In this document: piece after piece, positions 1 to 9,894 of the stretch | Layout: each line of letters opens with the position of its first letter | Position numbering within the stretch: the stretch's first letter is position 1 | NCBI GenBank assembly: GCA_017745075.1 | Contig: JAGIAD010000028.1 | Span: forward strand, 310,001-374,000 | DNA from: Sphingobacteriaceae bacterium | GTDB lineage: Bacteria > Bacteroidota > Bacteroidia > Sphingobacteriales > Sphingobacteriaceae | Direction: 5' to 3' | Length of the DNA stretch: 64,000 bases | Position numbers and translations under genes: made by a program | Notes under the pieces: model-generated | What the model saw: the letters and a program-made list of their open reading frames with translations, nothing else | The model's database searches: none | Told to the model about the DNA's origin: nothing

Positions 1-1739
1 TTTTGAACCATAGATTTATTTGAAATCACCTCATTTAATGGAATCGGAAACAGATAACCTTTATTCGCATCAAATTTGGTGGTAGCAGCATCTACAGTTT
101 TGTAGGTAACTACACCGCCTGTAATTGTACCCTGAACACCATGGAGTGTTCCATTAAGTACCGTTGCGGCAATCTTCCATCTTCTGATATCCCAAAAGCG
201 GTGTTCTTCGAAAGCAAATTCTACTCTTCGCTCATGCCTGATCTTCTCGCGCATCTGGGCTTGTGTTAAACCAGCAGGTAAGGCCGGCATACCCACTCGA
301 CTCCTGATGGCATTCACTGCTGCATACACGTTTCCATCTGCTCCTACCGCCTCGTTTTGAGCCTCGGCATAGTTTAACAGAATTTCTGCATACCTGATGA
401 TCGGGAAAATGTGAGGATAATTTGAGTAAGATGTTCCGCTCGAATTGCTTGTCATAAACTTACGCATGTAGTAACCTGTACGCGTTTCACCTTTGGTCAC
501 CCTTCCATAACCAAAGGGCCTGTCCAACCCTCCATCATAGGTCTGTACTTTTCTGTTTAGCCAATAAAGTCCATCGAAAGTAATGGTTGCAGGAAAACGC
601 GGATCTCTGTCGTAATATGGATTGGTAGCTACATAACCAGAGCCGGTTTCAGTAATTAGTTTACCATTAGTCATCTCATATTCGTTTACCAGTTCCTGAG
701 TGGGATTGGTTTTACCAGAAAGGGAGGCACGGGTATAACCTACCGGATCATTAAGCATTTCGACAGTAGAGTTATTCGCTGTCATATAAGGCAGAATAAT
801 TTCGTTGTTACTCGCTGTGGTAAAAACACTCAGAAATTTATTCACGTTGGTAACATAGGCAGCAAGTGTTGCACTCGGTGCTACCCCGGCAAGCGTAGTT
901 GTGGTATAATGTGTTGTTGTTGCTGCGTTGTTTAAAGCATAGGTAAATTTAGCTGCCGTTACACTGTCCATTATTGCTTTGGCAGCGGCAGCGGCGTTTG
1001 CCCACTTGGCAAGATCATTACCCGGATTATTAAGCGGACTGGCAGCATATAAAAGCAATCTGCTTTTTAAGGCCATTGCCGCACCACGACCAAAACGGCC
1101 ATAAAAGTTTGCTGCAAAAGTACCATTGGTTGATGAATTTGCAGTTAACAGATAAGGCATTGCAGCGTCCAGTTCGCTTAAAATATAATCTACACATTGC
1201 TGGTAAGTATTGCGTGAAATATTTATGGTTTCTTCTGCAGTAAAAACCTTATCACCAATCAATGGAACACCTCCCCATCTTTTAATCAATTCGAAATACG
1301 ACATTGCCCTTAAGCAACGCGCTTCGGCTTTCCACCTGTCTTTATAACCTTTAAGGTTTAAAGGAACTACATCAATATTGGCCAGAAAGATATTCGTTTT
1401 GCGGATGTTGGCGTAATTTTTTGCCCATACATTATCCACTACATTTGAAGGACTTATCCCGTCGTTGCTAAAGTATTGCACTGCATCTCCTACCGCATTG
1501 GGTAGGGCATCATCCGTACCGGCGTCGAGTATGTTATTCGAGATCCTGTTATTTCCGTTTGGCAAACCTGCGTAAATACTGTTCAGAAATTTCTCGGCAT
1601 TTACGCCCAGCGAATCTGTTTTATCAAAAATAACATCCTGACCAATCAGTTCTAAAGGCGTGTCCTCGCTTAGTTTTTTACATCCCCATGCGCCAAACAA
1701 CACAGCAGATACGAAGACAACTATAAAATATTTTTTCAT
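1..1739 (-). CDS. SusD/RagB-family outer-membrane lipoprotein, 3' end outside window
   Basis: Surface glycan- or nutrient-binding lipoprotein that would sit on top of the SusC channel encoded just upstream. The reading frame is open from the ATG (complement of 1737-1739) to the window edge, about 579 codons, so the C-terminus is missing. The N-terminus is a lipoprotein signal ending in GAWGCKK. Helical TPR-type SusD features follow, such as an R-A-x-x-Y-F-E-L segment near residue 145 and a late R-H-E-R-R-x-E-F-A-F-E block followed by a D-x-R-R-W segment, both characteristic of RagB/SusD. It lies 11 nt after the SusC stop and is clearly co-transcribed with it. The family call is firm. The ligand cannot be read from sequence. 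Confidence 0.93.
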   Translation of the reverse strand, partial: MKKYFIVVFVSAVLFGAWGCKKLSEDTPLELIGQDVIFDKTDSLGVNAEKFLNSIYAGLPNGNNRISNNILDAGTDDALPNAVGDAVQYFSNDGISPSNVVDNVWAKNYANIRKTNIFLANIDVVPLNLKGYKDRWKAEARCLRAMSYFELIKRWGGVPLIGDKVFTAEETINISRNTYQQCVDYILSELDAAMPYLLTANSSTNGTFAANFYGRFGRGAAMALKSRLLLYAASPLNNPGNDLAKWANAAAAAKAIMDSVTAAKFTYALNNAATTTHYTTTTLAGVAPSATLAAYVTNVNKFLSVFTTASNNEIILPYMTANNSTVEMLNDPVGYTRASLSGKTNPTQELVNEYEMTNGKLITETGSGYVATNPYYDRDPRFPATITFDGLYWLNRKVQTYDGGLDRPFGYGRVTKGETRTGYYMRKFMTSNSSGTSYSNYPHIFPIIRYAEILLNYAEAQNEAVGADGNVYAAVNAIRSRVGMPALPAGLTQAQMREKIRHERRVEFAFEEHRFWDIRRWKIAATVLNGTLHGVQGTITGGVVTYKTVDAATTKFDANKGYLFPIPLNEVISNKSMVQ

Positions 1740-1750
1740 AAATCTGTTTT

Positions 1751-4585
1751 CTATAAGGTTAATGATACACCACCGTTGATTACCCTTTGGTTAGGAAAGC
1801 TGCTGACCAGTGATTCGGGATCGAAATCCAGTTTTGAAGTGGTAAGCATGTTGTAGCCATTTACAAAAAACCTAAGTTTTTTTACTTTTAACCTGCTTAC
1901 CAGACGGGCTGGAAGCGAGTAACCCAGCTCTACATTTTTCAATCGAAGGTAATTGCCGTTTCTTAGCCAGAAAGTAGAAGAAACATTGTTATTTAGATTG
2001 GTTCCCAAGGTTAAGCGAGGCAAAGTGGCACTTTCCTGATTGCTTGGAGTCCACCTGTTCTGTGTGGTATAATCCAAAACGTAACCGGTATTATTGTTCA
2101 GCGCCAGCATAGACCCCGTATTCAGCAATACTTCCCTATTAAAAACGCCTTGTACCAATGCCGAAAAATCAAATCCTTTGTAGTTGAAGGCCAAGTTCAG
2201 ACCTCCGTAAACAAGTCCTTTATCACTGGTAATTTTCTTTTGATCGAGTGATGAAATCACACCATCACCATTCAGATCCTGGTATTTAATATCGCCAGCA
2301 ACAGGTGTGTAGCCCAACAATGTTGGTGTATTGCCTGCATTTTCTCCTGTTTTATAAAAACCAATGGCCTGGTAGCCAAATATTCCTGAAGCCTGGCCAG
2401 CTGTGTACATCCAGTTGTATGGATAGTCTGGCTCACCAGCATATAAAACTTTATTCTTTTGCAAACTAACGTTTAAACCTATCTTGTAGCCAAAATCTCC
2501 TGATCTGCCTACAAAATCAACTGTACCTTCTATTCCTGAAAACCTGTATTTGCCAAGATTCTGATCAGGGTAATCGGTACCGATAATGGTACTGGCATAC
2601 GGCCTGGAAATTAATAAGTCGTAATATTTATTGTTGTAATAAGTTAAACCTACATTTAGCTTATTGTTTAAAAATGCAGCATCAGCACCAAACTCGAACT
2701 TTTTGGCCTTTGCCGCACCTACGTTTGTGGTTGCCAGGCTACCTTGCGCTGCTGTGCCCACAGTAGTTTGTCCTGTGCCAAAAACATAACCTGAGCCACT
2801 GATCGAATACCGTTGGATGTAAGAGAAATAATCAGAAAGGTTTGCTTTAGCTGTTAAACCGTAAGTAGCTCTAAATTTCAGAAAATTAACTATAGAAGGA
2901 TTAAACCATTCTTCTTTTGAGGCTACCCAACCTAAGCCTACTGATGGAAGAAATACCCACTTTTGCGATTCAGTATATTTGTTAAAACTGCTATATGAAG
3001 CAGCAGCCTCAGCAAAATATTTCTCCTTGTAACTGTACTTAGCAGACAAACCTGCGGTTTTGAGAATATTATTTAACTGACCGTTGTTTAAAAGGCCACT
3101 CGATAAACTGTTATCGCCATTATAAGCCCCCAATAGATCCAGGTGATGGCTTTCAAAATCCCTCGAATAGCCCAGCATGAAATTGTAATAGGTCTGCTTT
3201 AACTGGTCGGTTACATCCGAACTGCCACCGCCTAAAAGCACTTTACTATCGGTACCCGATTTGGTATAACTAACAGTTCCATTGCTTATAGTTGGGTAGT
3301 AAATAGCGAATGTTTTTGTTTTTGAAGTAGCTTCGCTGTAGTAGTTTGCTATCGATAAGCCTGCTTTGGCCCATAAACCTTTGGTAATATCGTCCAATTT
3401 ATATTTTAGCGCTACGTCAGAATTTAAGGTACGGTTGGTGGTCATCACGTAACCAGAATTAATTGTGCTTGCCAAAATATTATTGGTTAAAGAAGCGGTA
3501 CCACCATAGGTGCCATCTGGATTTTTCACAGCATAGGCCAATGGTGATGTTGAATAAACCTGGCTCATAATAGTTGAGGCATACCCTCCAGGCTGATTGT
3601 TGTTTTCTACTGAACCGAAGATGTTTAACTGTAAGGAAATATCTTCATTAAAGTTAATTTCTGCATTGGTACGGATATTATAACGCTTATAAAAGTTATT
3701 CGTGTTATAAACATTATTATCATCGGTTACAAAATTACCATCAGATGCAAAATGCTCTAAACTCACGTAATATTTAAAAGCATCTGAATTACCCGCCACA
3801 CCTAAGTGATAACGCTTTTGAGCGCTATTCTTTTTATAAACCAGATCATACCAATTATTATTAGGCTGTAAAAACGGATTATTGGTATTATTATCATAAG
3901 CACTAATTACGGCGTCGCTGTATACTGGCGTACTGCCCGGGTTTGTGTTCAACTGCGCTTCGTTGTAAATACGGGCATAATCGCCACCGGTAATAAATTT
4001 GGGTGAAAACAAGTTTTGAAGGGCGCCGTATTCTGCCCCGAAATTAATTTCGAAAGGATTGTTTTTTGATTTCTTTTTCGTGGTAATGTAAATTACACCA
4101 CCTGATGAACGCATACCATACATAGAAGTTGATAAAGCATCTTTCAATACCGTAATACTTTCTACATCGTCAGGATTGAAATTGGTAAAGGATCTGGGTA
4201 CTCCATCAATTACGATAAGCGGCGATTGGCCGCGGAGCACCAATTGCGTTACATCAAAACCTGTACGCGCCGACGATTGTAACGTATACAAACCAGTTAA
4301 ACGGCCAGCTACCGTATTTGTCACATCAGATACCGGAGTAGAATTAATATCATCACCATATATCGTAGCAGCACCTGCTATCAGGTTGGCTTTTTTAGTT
4401 GTTCCATTCCACTTATCAACTTTATTTTCAAGGAAGTTTTTTTGATCAAATTTCCTGATCAACGAACTATCCGTTTCTACGGCAGTGTTGACTACCGGTT
4501 TTTGCTGTGCAAATGCAAAAACAGGCAATAGGTTTAACAAGCCTATCATCCATTTCAGCCTTATATTTGTATATTTTTTCTTCAT
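1751..4585 (-). CDS. SusC/RagA-type TonB-dependent outer-membrane transporter
   Basis: Beta-barrel transporter of 944 aa that imports ligand captured by the partner SusD, using TonB energy. A signal peptide ends at FAFAQQ. The plug domain follows at about residues 75-170, with the LRGQSPLIVIDGVPR and VESITVLKDA motifs. The barrel fills the rest and ends in an aromatic/hydrophobic strand (GGVSLTL). The carboxypeptidase-regulatory-like (CarboxypepD_reg) domain that usually precedes the plug in SusC proteins is missing. Only about 50 residues separate the signal peptide from the plug, and the protein is shorter than the other three SusCs here (1054-1133 aa). It sits between the CHRD lipoprotein (15-nt gap) and SusD (11-nt gap) in one minus-strand operon. 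Confidence 0.95.
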   Translation of the reverse strand: MKKKYTNIRLKWMIGLLNLLPVFAFAQQKPVVNTAVETDSSLIRKFDQKNFLENKVDKWNGTTKKANLIAGAATIYGDDINSTPVSDVTNTVAGRLTGLYTLQSSARTGFDVTQLVLRGQSPLIVIDGVPRSFTNFNPDDVESITVLKDALSTSMYGMRSSGGVIYITTKKKSKNNPFEINFGAEYGALQNLFSPKFITGGDYARIYNEAQLNTNPGSTPVYSDAVISAYDNNTNNPFLQPNNNWYDLVYKKNSAQKRYHLGVAGNSDAFKYYVSLEHFASDGNFVTDDNNVYNTNNFYKRYNIRTNAEINFNEDISLQLNIFGSVENNNQPGGYASTIMSQVYSTSPLAYAVKNPDGTYGGTASLTNNILASTINSGYVMTTNRTLNSDVALKYKLDDITKGLWAKAGLSIANYYSEATSKTKTFAIYYPTISNGTVSYTKSGTDSKVLLGGGSSDVTDQLKQTYYNFMLGYSRDFESHHLDLLGAYNGDNSLSSGLLNNGQLNNILKTAGLSAKYSYKEKYFAEAAASYSSFNKYTESQKWVFLPSVGLGWVASKEEWFNPSIVNFLKFRATYGLTAKANLSDYFSYIQRYSISGSGYVFGTGQTTVGTAAQGSLATTNVGAAKAKKFEFGADAAFLNNKLNVGLTYYNNKYYDLLISRPYASTIIGTDYPDQNLGKYRFSGIEGTVDFVGRSGDFGYKIGLNVSLQKNKVLYAGEPDYPYNWMYTAGQASGIFGYQAIGFYKTGENAGNTPTLLGYTPVAGDIKYQDLNGDGVISSLDQKKITSDKGLVYGGLNLAFNYKGFDFSALVQGVFNREVLLNTGSMLALNNNTGYVLDYTTQNRWTPSNQESATLPRLTLGTNLNNNVSSTFWLRNGNYLRLKNVELGYSLPARLVSRLKVKKLRFFVNGYNMLTTSKLDFDPESLVSSFPNQRVINGGVSLTL

Positions 4586-4600
4586 AATACCGGCTGTTAA

Positions 4601-5074
4601 TTAATATGATGTTAATGTACCCCTTACCAAACCTGTAGCCTGTTGGCTGGAGGCAATCTGCAGGTAAAGTGTTTTGGAATTTAAATCTGCTATGGTCTGA
4701 GCCGACAGCTCAACAGAACCCTTTACTTCCCTGGTAGAATTAAAGGCTCCATTATTCAAATCGATTAAAACAGTACCATTGGCTCCGGCAGTTCCACTAT
4801 AAATAGTTGCCTTGGTAGGCGTATCGCCATTATTGAGCGGTGTATCAAAATACAGGTAATAATAAAGTTTGTTATCGGTCATTAAATAACATACCGCTAC
4901 TGCATGGTCAGTTCTGCCTGAAATTGCAGGTACAACATTGTTTACAGATAAATCTGATTTCCATTGCCTTATGGTATAGATATCTGATACCACTTCCTTT
5001 TTCTTGCACGCGCTAAAAAACAACAGTGCAAGCACAGGCATTAGGCAATGCCTTTTTAATGTAAATAGGTTCAT
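4601..5074 (-). CDS. CHRD-domain lipoprotein
   Basis: A 157-aa protein with a lipoprotein signal (LALLFFSACKKK, lipid-attachment Cys at about residue 23), so probably outer-membrane anchored. The body resembles the CHRD (chordin) fold: an alternating-strand domain with an A-T-I-Y-S-G-x-A-G-x-N-G segment and the terminal G-L-V-R-G-x-L signature. CHRD domains in bacteria are secreted modules of uncertain function, possibly binding. It is the first full-size gene of the operon, 15 nt ahead of SusC. This unusual position suggests a surface accessory to that transporter. Domain assignment is by motif recognition only. Confidence 0.75.
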   Translation of the reverse strand: MNLFTLKRHCLMPVLALLFFSACKKKEVVSDIYTIRQWKSDLSVNNVVPAISGRTDHAVAVCYLMTDNKLYYYLYFDTPLNNGDTPTKATIYSGTAGANGTVLIDLNNGAFNSTREVKGSVELSAQTIADLNSKTLYLQIASSQQATGLVRGTLTSY

Positions 5075-5128
5075 AAAATTTTAGGTGTTGATTGTCAATA
5101 ATCTTTATTAACTGATTATCCGTTTTAG

Positions 5129-5224
5129 TTAGTGGTTCTGCAGGAGCAGGTTATGCCAGCACATCAACGTTAAATGCCTAAACTTAAAAGGCACTGCTTG
5201 GGGTGAAAGTAATTTTTGTTTCAT
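5129..5224 (-). CDS. Possible 31-aa leader ORF upstream of the CHRD/SusC/SusD operon
   Basis: An ATG-initiated frame of 32 codons on the complement begins MKQKLLSPQAVPFKFRH and ends 54 nt before the CHRD lipoprotein start. It is basic at the N-terminus and has no signal peptide or recognised domain. Its position in the leader of a SusC operon is the only support for expression. It may be a leader peptide, a degraded gene or chance. Confidence 0.3.
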   Translation of the reverse strand: MKQKLLSPQAVPFKFRHLTLMCWHNLLLQNH

Positions 5225-5476
5225 GATTGGTTTGGTTAATACTTACTGTTGGCTTTCGGATGGGTTATATCAGATTTGCCCCCAGTTTTGGTTGTTAGTT
5301 AAATTTGGTTAAGTCAATAACAGAAATGTTTATTTCTGATGGCGATTGCTCTTTATCGCCTTGTATTAGCTTTATCAAAACTAGTGGAGTGAAAAATGAA
5401 AAAGGTCGAAAATTGTAAGTGAAAGGATAGAAAAACGGCAATTCTTCTGTATTTTAATCAATTCGCCCTATATTTA
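5225..5476. promoter_or_regulatory. Divergent control region between CHRD operon and hybrid sensor
   Basis: Non-coding stretch separating the two divergent units. A TAAATTTG at 5300-5307 on the plus strand fits the Bacteroidota -7 consensus TAnnTTTG, with a TTTG at 5275-5278 upstream at 21-bp spacing (consensus about 19). This would give the sensor gene a leader of roughly 160 nt. No operator palindrome was recognised. Confidence 0.35.
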
Positions 5477-8400
5477 ATGGAAAAAACAACGATTCATAAA
5501 AACCTATACCAAATGATGAAGCTGCGTTTAAACGCGATAGGATTCTGCCTGGTGCTTTTAATATGCACATCCCTTTACGCACAGAAGCCGATCGTATTTA
5601 ATCACCTTAGCATAGAAAATGGCCTTTCGCAAAATTCGGTGATAGCCATTGCGCAGGATAAAAACCAGTTTATTTGGATGGGTACCCGGCACGGACTCAA
5701 CCGCTATGATGGTTACCGTTTTAAAATTTACGATAGCAGCCCTGATAATGGAAACAGCATTTCGGATAATGTAATTACCAGCCTGTTAAGTGATAGTAAA
5801 GGACGTTTATGGGTAGGGACAGAAAATGGCCTGAATATTTACGACGATAAAACCGACCGTTTTTTCCGCATCAACAAAAAGAATTCGGCAAAATCTTTCA
5901 GCTGCGATTCGGTTGAGTGTGTGTATGAAGATCCGCAGAAAAATATCTGGGTTGGCACAGAAAATGGATTAAACCTGGTAATTGATGCCGAAAAGCGGAT
6001 TTTTAAAAAATTTCTTTTTGACAGACCCAATTATAAGCCTGAACTCAACCATATTTTCTCTGTTTTTAAAGATGACCAGCAGAACCTTTGGGTGGGCACA
6101 TTTAACGGTTTGGTTCGTATATATCAGGAGAAGGGCAAATATCGTTTTGAAATTTTCAAACATAAGGCCAACGATCCGAACAGCATCAGCTCCAACGCGG
6201 TAAAAAGTATCCTGATCGATAAACAAAAACGGCTTTGGCTGGGCACTTACAATGGCTTAAACCTGTTCGATTACAAACGTAAAACCTTTACCCGTTACCA
6301 AGCCAGTATTACCAACCCCAACTCGATCGTAAATAACGATATCCGCAAACTCATGTGTGATGGCGCAGGCAACATCTGGATCGGTACGCAGGAAGGATTG
6401 AGCATACTCGATCCCATTACCCTTAAATTTAGTAATTACCGTTATGATCCTGAACAGAACAACGGATTAAGCCAAAACTCCATTCACAGTATTTTTCAGG
6501 ATCTTAACGGTTCCATGTACATAGGTACCTTTTATAAAGGTGTAAACGTGGTTTATCCATCTACTACGCCATTTACTGTATATAGAAATTCGAAAAAACA
6601 ACAGGGCCTGAGCAGTAATATTGTAAGTGCGATGGTCGAAGATAAGCTGCATAACCTCTGGATTGGTACCGAAGGCGGTGGCTTAAATTACCTTAACCGC
6701 AGTAACCATGCTTTTACCTATTACAAATCAGAACCGAATAACCCTAACGGACTCAATTCCAACCTGATTAAAACGTTATGCCTCGATAAAAGCGGGCAGT
6801 TGCTGGTGGGTACGCACCGCGGTGGCCTGTACGTTTTTAATCCTGATGCCCGTAACTTCAGAAAAATAATCAATGTAAAGGATGTTAAAAATACACCTGG
6901 CGGTGCTGAAGTGATTGCGATAACGGAAGATAGTAATGGAACTATTTGGGTGGGTTCAAGGGATGGCTTATCTACCCTTACTAAAACCAATGGACGTTAT
7001 GCCGGCACAACCGTTAAAAGCATTATAGAGAAGAACTTACGGAACAAGTACATCCAGGTAATTTTTGAAGATAAGGCCAAAAACCTCTGGATTGGTACCA
7101 GGGCAGGCTTATATGCCTATAACCCTGCCTCAAAAAGAATTACAGCTTATTATCAGAATAAAAACAATACTAAAGGCCTGAAGTCAGAATATATCAATTG
7201 TATCATGCAGTTGAAAAATGGAAATATCTGTATCGGGACAGCTTTGGGTGGCTTGAGCATCTTTGATCATAAAAGCAGAACATTTAATAATTATAATGAA
7301 AAAGATGGCCTGCCCAGTAGTAACGTATTTGGGGTACTGGAAGATGAAGAGACAAATTTATGGATCAGTACCGATAAAGGTTTATCCAAGCTGATTACCC
7401 ACACCACAAAATTTATTAACTATACCAAAAGCGACGGACTTGCAGGAAACAATTTTAACATCAATTCTTTTTTAAAAGATAACCATGGCGAATTGTTTTT
7501 TGGAGGGTTCGATGGATTAACGGCGTTTTATCCGAAACAGATCGACATCAATAAAAATGTTGCCCCCATTACCTTTACCGGACTTAAACTATTCAATCAG
7601 CCTGTAGAGGTAAATGGTAGCGATGGTATATTAAAGGAAGACCTTAAAAATATCCGTCAAATTACGTTTAAACATGATGAGAATAATTTCACCATCGATT
7701 TTGCCCTTTTAAATTATATTAAACCCGAAAAAAACAGCTACAGTTATATCCTTAAAGGACACGGCAAAGATTGGGTGAAAACCGATATTCCGAGCGTAAG
7801 TTATGCTGATCTGCCTTCGGGCGATTACACCTTTATCGTTAAGGGGATTAACAACGATGGGAATCCGGGTGGTAAAGCTGCATCACTTAAAATTTCCGTA
7901 CTTCCACCCTTTTGGGCAACCTGGTGGGCCTATATTATCTATCTCGCCTTCTTTTCTGGATTATTGTTCCTGATTGTACGCTATCTTTTTGTGCGTGCGC
8001 TGCTAAAACGTACTGAAGATATGCAGAAAATGAAACTGAATTTCTTCACTTATGTAGCGCATGAAATCAGAACACCACTTACCCTTATTCTCGGTCCACT
8101 GGAAAATCTTTCTAACCAGTACCAAACAGATGCCGAGCTGAACCGGCAGATTATCCCAATTAAAAACAACGCCAACAGGCTCATGCGTTTGATTACGGAG
8201 CTTATGGATTTTAGAAAAGCCGAAACCGGGCACCTTACACTTCATGTTGCCGAAGATAATATCGTCGCATTTGTGAACGAGATTTTCATTTCCTTCGCTC
8301 ACCTGGCGCAAACCAATGGTATTCAGTATGAATTTATACACGAAAAAGAAAACATCAACCTGTTTTTTGATAAACGACAGCTTGAAAAGGTAATATTCAA

Positions 8401-9595
8401 CCTTTTATCCAATGCTTTCAAATTCTGTGATAAAGAGGACGGCCAAATTTCAGTTTCCCTGCTAGAATCGGATGACGAAGCAATCATCAGCATTTCTGAT
8501 AATGGCGTGGGCATTCCCGCCGAAAGCCTTAAAGGTTTGTTTAGTGATTATTTCCAGGTAGATGAGCAGCAGAGCCAAATTGGCTCGGGCATTGGGCTTG
8601 CCTTATCTAAAGCAATTGTAGAGGAACACCAGGGAAGTATTGCGGTAGAAAGTACTCCTGCCACAAATGGTTCGAGAGGTTTCACCAAGTTTACTGTAAA
8701 GTTAAAAAAAGGGAAATCGCATTTCAAAACGGCACTTTTTGACGGCGTAAAAGATTACCCTGCGCAGTCTAATCTTTACACACAACATACTGAGGAAGGA
8801 AATACAGCTGTAAACCCTGAAAAAGAAACTGATCCCGCCGCCAAAACCATTTTGGTAGTGGAAGATAATTGGGAAATCAGGTCGCTGATTAGCTCATTTC
8901 TAGGCAAAAATTATCAGATAATTGAAAGAGAAAATGGCTTATCAGGCTGGGAAATGGCTGTAGAAACCTTGCCAGATCTGATTATCTGCGATATTATGAT
9001 GCCGGTTATGGATGGCATTGAGCTTTGTAAAAGACTTAAACAGGATGAGCGTACCAGCCACATTCCGGTCATTATTCTTACTGCCAGATCTTCGCATGTG
9101 CACCAGGTAAGCGGCTTAGAAACAGGAGCCGATGCCTATATCACCAAGCCATTTAGTCCGCAGTTACTTTTTCTGAATGTGCGCAATTTACTGATGTCGA
9201 GAGAGATCATGCGGCAAAAGTTTTTAAAACACATCCATCTGCAGCCTAAAGAGCTTACCATTAATGCCGTTGATGAAGCTTTTATGCAAAAACTACTGAG
9301 CTACATCGATCAACACATTGCCGATGAGGATTTTGGGGTATCGGAACTTGCTTCAATGATCGGTATGAGCAAACCGGTGCTGTACAAAAAAATCAGACAG
9401 CTCACCGACCTTTCGGTTAATGACTTTGTAAAATCGATCCGCTTAAAAAAAGCCATGGAGCTGTTTAAACAAAACCGGTTTACCATTTACGAAGTGGCTT
9501 ACCAGGTAGGCTTTAACGATCCAAAATACTTTAGCAGGGAGTTTAAGAAACAGTTTGGAAAAGGGCCGAAGGAATTTATGAAGGGGGATGAATAG
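5477..9595 (+). CDS. Hybrid two-component system sensor/regulator (HTCS)
   Basis: One-protein signal transducer of 1372 aa in the inner membrane. A signal peptide is followed by a periplasmic half built from two-bladed Reg_prop beta-propeller repeats (about residues 35-730, recurring I-W-x-G-T and L-W-x-G-T motifs) and a Y_Y_Y domain (about 735-800). A transmembrane helix comes next (about 812-838). The cytoplasmic part has a HisKA domain with phospho-acceptor His862 (AHEIRTPLTLI), a HATPase domain (DNGVGIP near 1010), a receiver domain with Asp1172 (ICDIMMPVMDG) and a C-terminal AraC-type HTH (about 1285-1370). All catalytic motifs look intact. The ATG at 5513 is an equally plausible start because the signal peptide begins there. 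HTCSs usually control the adjacent glycan locus, here probably the divergent CHRD/SusC/SusD operon. Confidence 0.95.
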   Translation: MEKTTIHKNLYQMMKLRLNAIGFCLVLLICTSLYAQKPIVFNHLSIENGLSQNSVIAIAQDKNQFIWMGTRHGLNRYDGYRFKIYDSSPDNGNSISDNVITSLLSDSKGRLWVGTENGLNIYDDKTDRFFRINKKNSAKSFSCDSVECVYEDPQKNIWVGTENGLNLVIDAEKRIFKKFLFDRPNYKPELNHIFSVFKDDQQNLWVGTFNGLVRIYQEKGKYRFEIFKHKANDPNSISSNAVKSILIDKQKRLWLGTYNGLNLFDYKRKTFTRYQASITNPNSIVNNDIRKLMCDGAGNIWIGTQEGLSILDPITLKFSNYRYDPEQNNGLSQNSIHSIFQDLNGSMYIGTFYKGVNVVYPSTTPFTVYRNSKKQQGLSSNIVSAMVEDKLHNLWIGTEGGGLNYLNRSNHAFTYYKSEPNNPNGLNSNLIKTLCLDKSGQLLVGTHRGGLYVFNPDARNFRKIINVKDVKNTPGGAEVIAITEDSNGTIWVGSRDGLSTLTKTNGRYAGTTVKSIIEKNLRNKYIQVIFEDKAKNLWIGTRAGLYAYNPASKRITAYYQNKNNTKGLKSEYINCIMQLKNGNICIGTALGGLSIFDHKSRTFNNYNEKDGLPSSNVFGVLEDEETNLWISTDKGLSKLITHTTKFINYTKSDGLAGNNFNINSFLKDNHGELFFGGFDGLTAFYPKQIDINKNVAPITFTGLKLFNQPVEVNGSDGILKEDLKNIRQITFKHDENNFTIDFALLNYIKPEKNSYSYILKGHGKDWVKTDIPSVSYADLPSGDYTFIVKGINNDGNPGGKAASLKISVLPPFWATWWAYIIYLAFFSGLLFLIVRYLFVRALLKRTEDMQKMKLNFFTYVAHEIRTPLTLILGPLENLSNQYQTDAELNRQIIPIKNNANRLMRLITELMDFRKAETGHLTLHVAEDNIVAFVNEIFISFAHLAQTNGIQYEFIHEKENINLFFDKRQLEKVIFNLLSNAFKFCDKEDGQISVSLLESDDEAIISISDNGVGIPAESLKGLFSDYFQVDEQQSQIGSGIGLALSKAIVEEHQGSIAVESTPATNGSRGFTKFTVKLKKGKSHFKTALFDGVKDYPAQSNLYTQHTEEGNTAVNPEKETDPAAKTILVVEDNWEIRSLISSFLGKNYQIIERENGLSGWEMAVETLPDLIICDIMMPVMDGIELCKRLKQDERTSHIPVIILTARSSHVHQVSGLETGADAYITKPFSPQLLFLNVRNLLMSREIMRQKFLKHIHLQPKELTINAVDEAFMQKLLSYIDQHIADEDFGVSELASMIGMSKPVLYKKIRQLTDLSVNDFVKSIRLKKAMELFKQNRFTIYEVAYQVGFNDPKYFSREFKKQFGKGPKEFMKGDE

Positions 9596-9894
9596 TTTGG
9601 AGTCTTTAGTTGGGGGGAGTTCTAAGCCCAAAATCATCAGTCCATAGCCTGTGGTTCATGTCTTCACGGATTCCCTGTCTGTCCGTAGAGTTCCGAAGGG
9701 CTCTATCGATTAATAATAGAAAAGAGTCTGTGACTCATTTTAGTTGAGTTTTAAACTCAATTTTATTCTTGTATCCGTAGAGACGTTATGCTTAACTCTA
9801 CGGACAGAGGGTTTTCGGGAAAGCAATCTTTATATAAAGAATTTCGAAGATGAAAGATTGCTTGCTCGTTCCCCTCCTGCAATGACGAATTTTA
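9596..9894. repeat. Convergent intergenic region with palindromic repeats
   Basis: This 299-bp gap lies between two convergent genes. It contains a perfect 14-bp inverted repeat, CTGTCCGTAGAGTT at 9679-9692 against 9794-9807, with a further partial copy (ATCCGTAGAG) near 9775. At 9851-9892 there is a segment (AGATTGCTTGCTCGTTCC ... GCAATGACGAATTT) matching, in reverse orientation, the element at 50387-50434. No gene was found. Confidence 0.6.
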
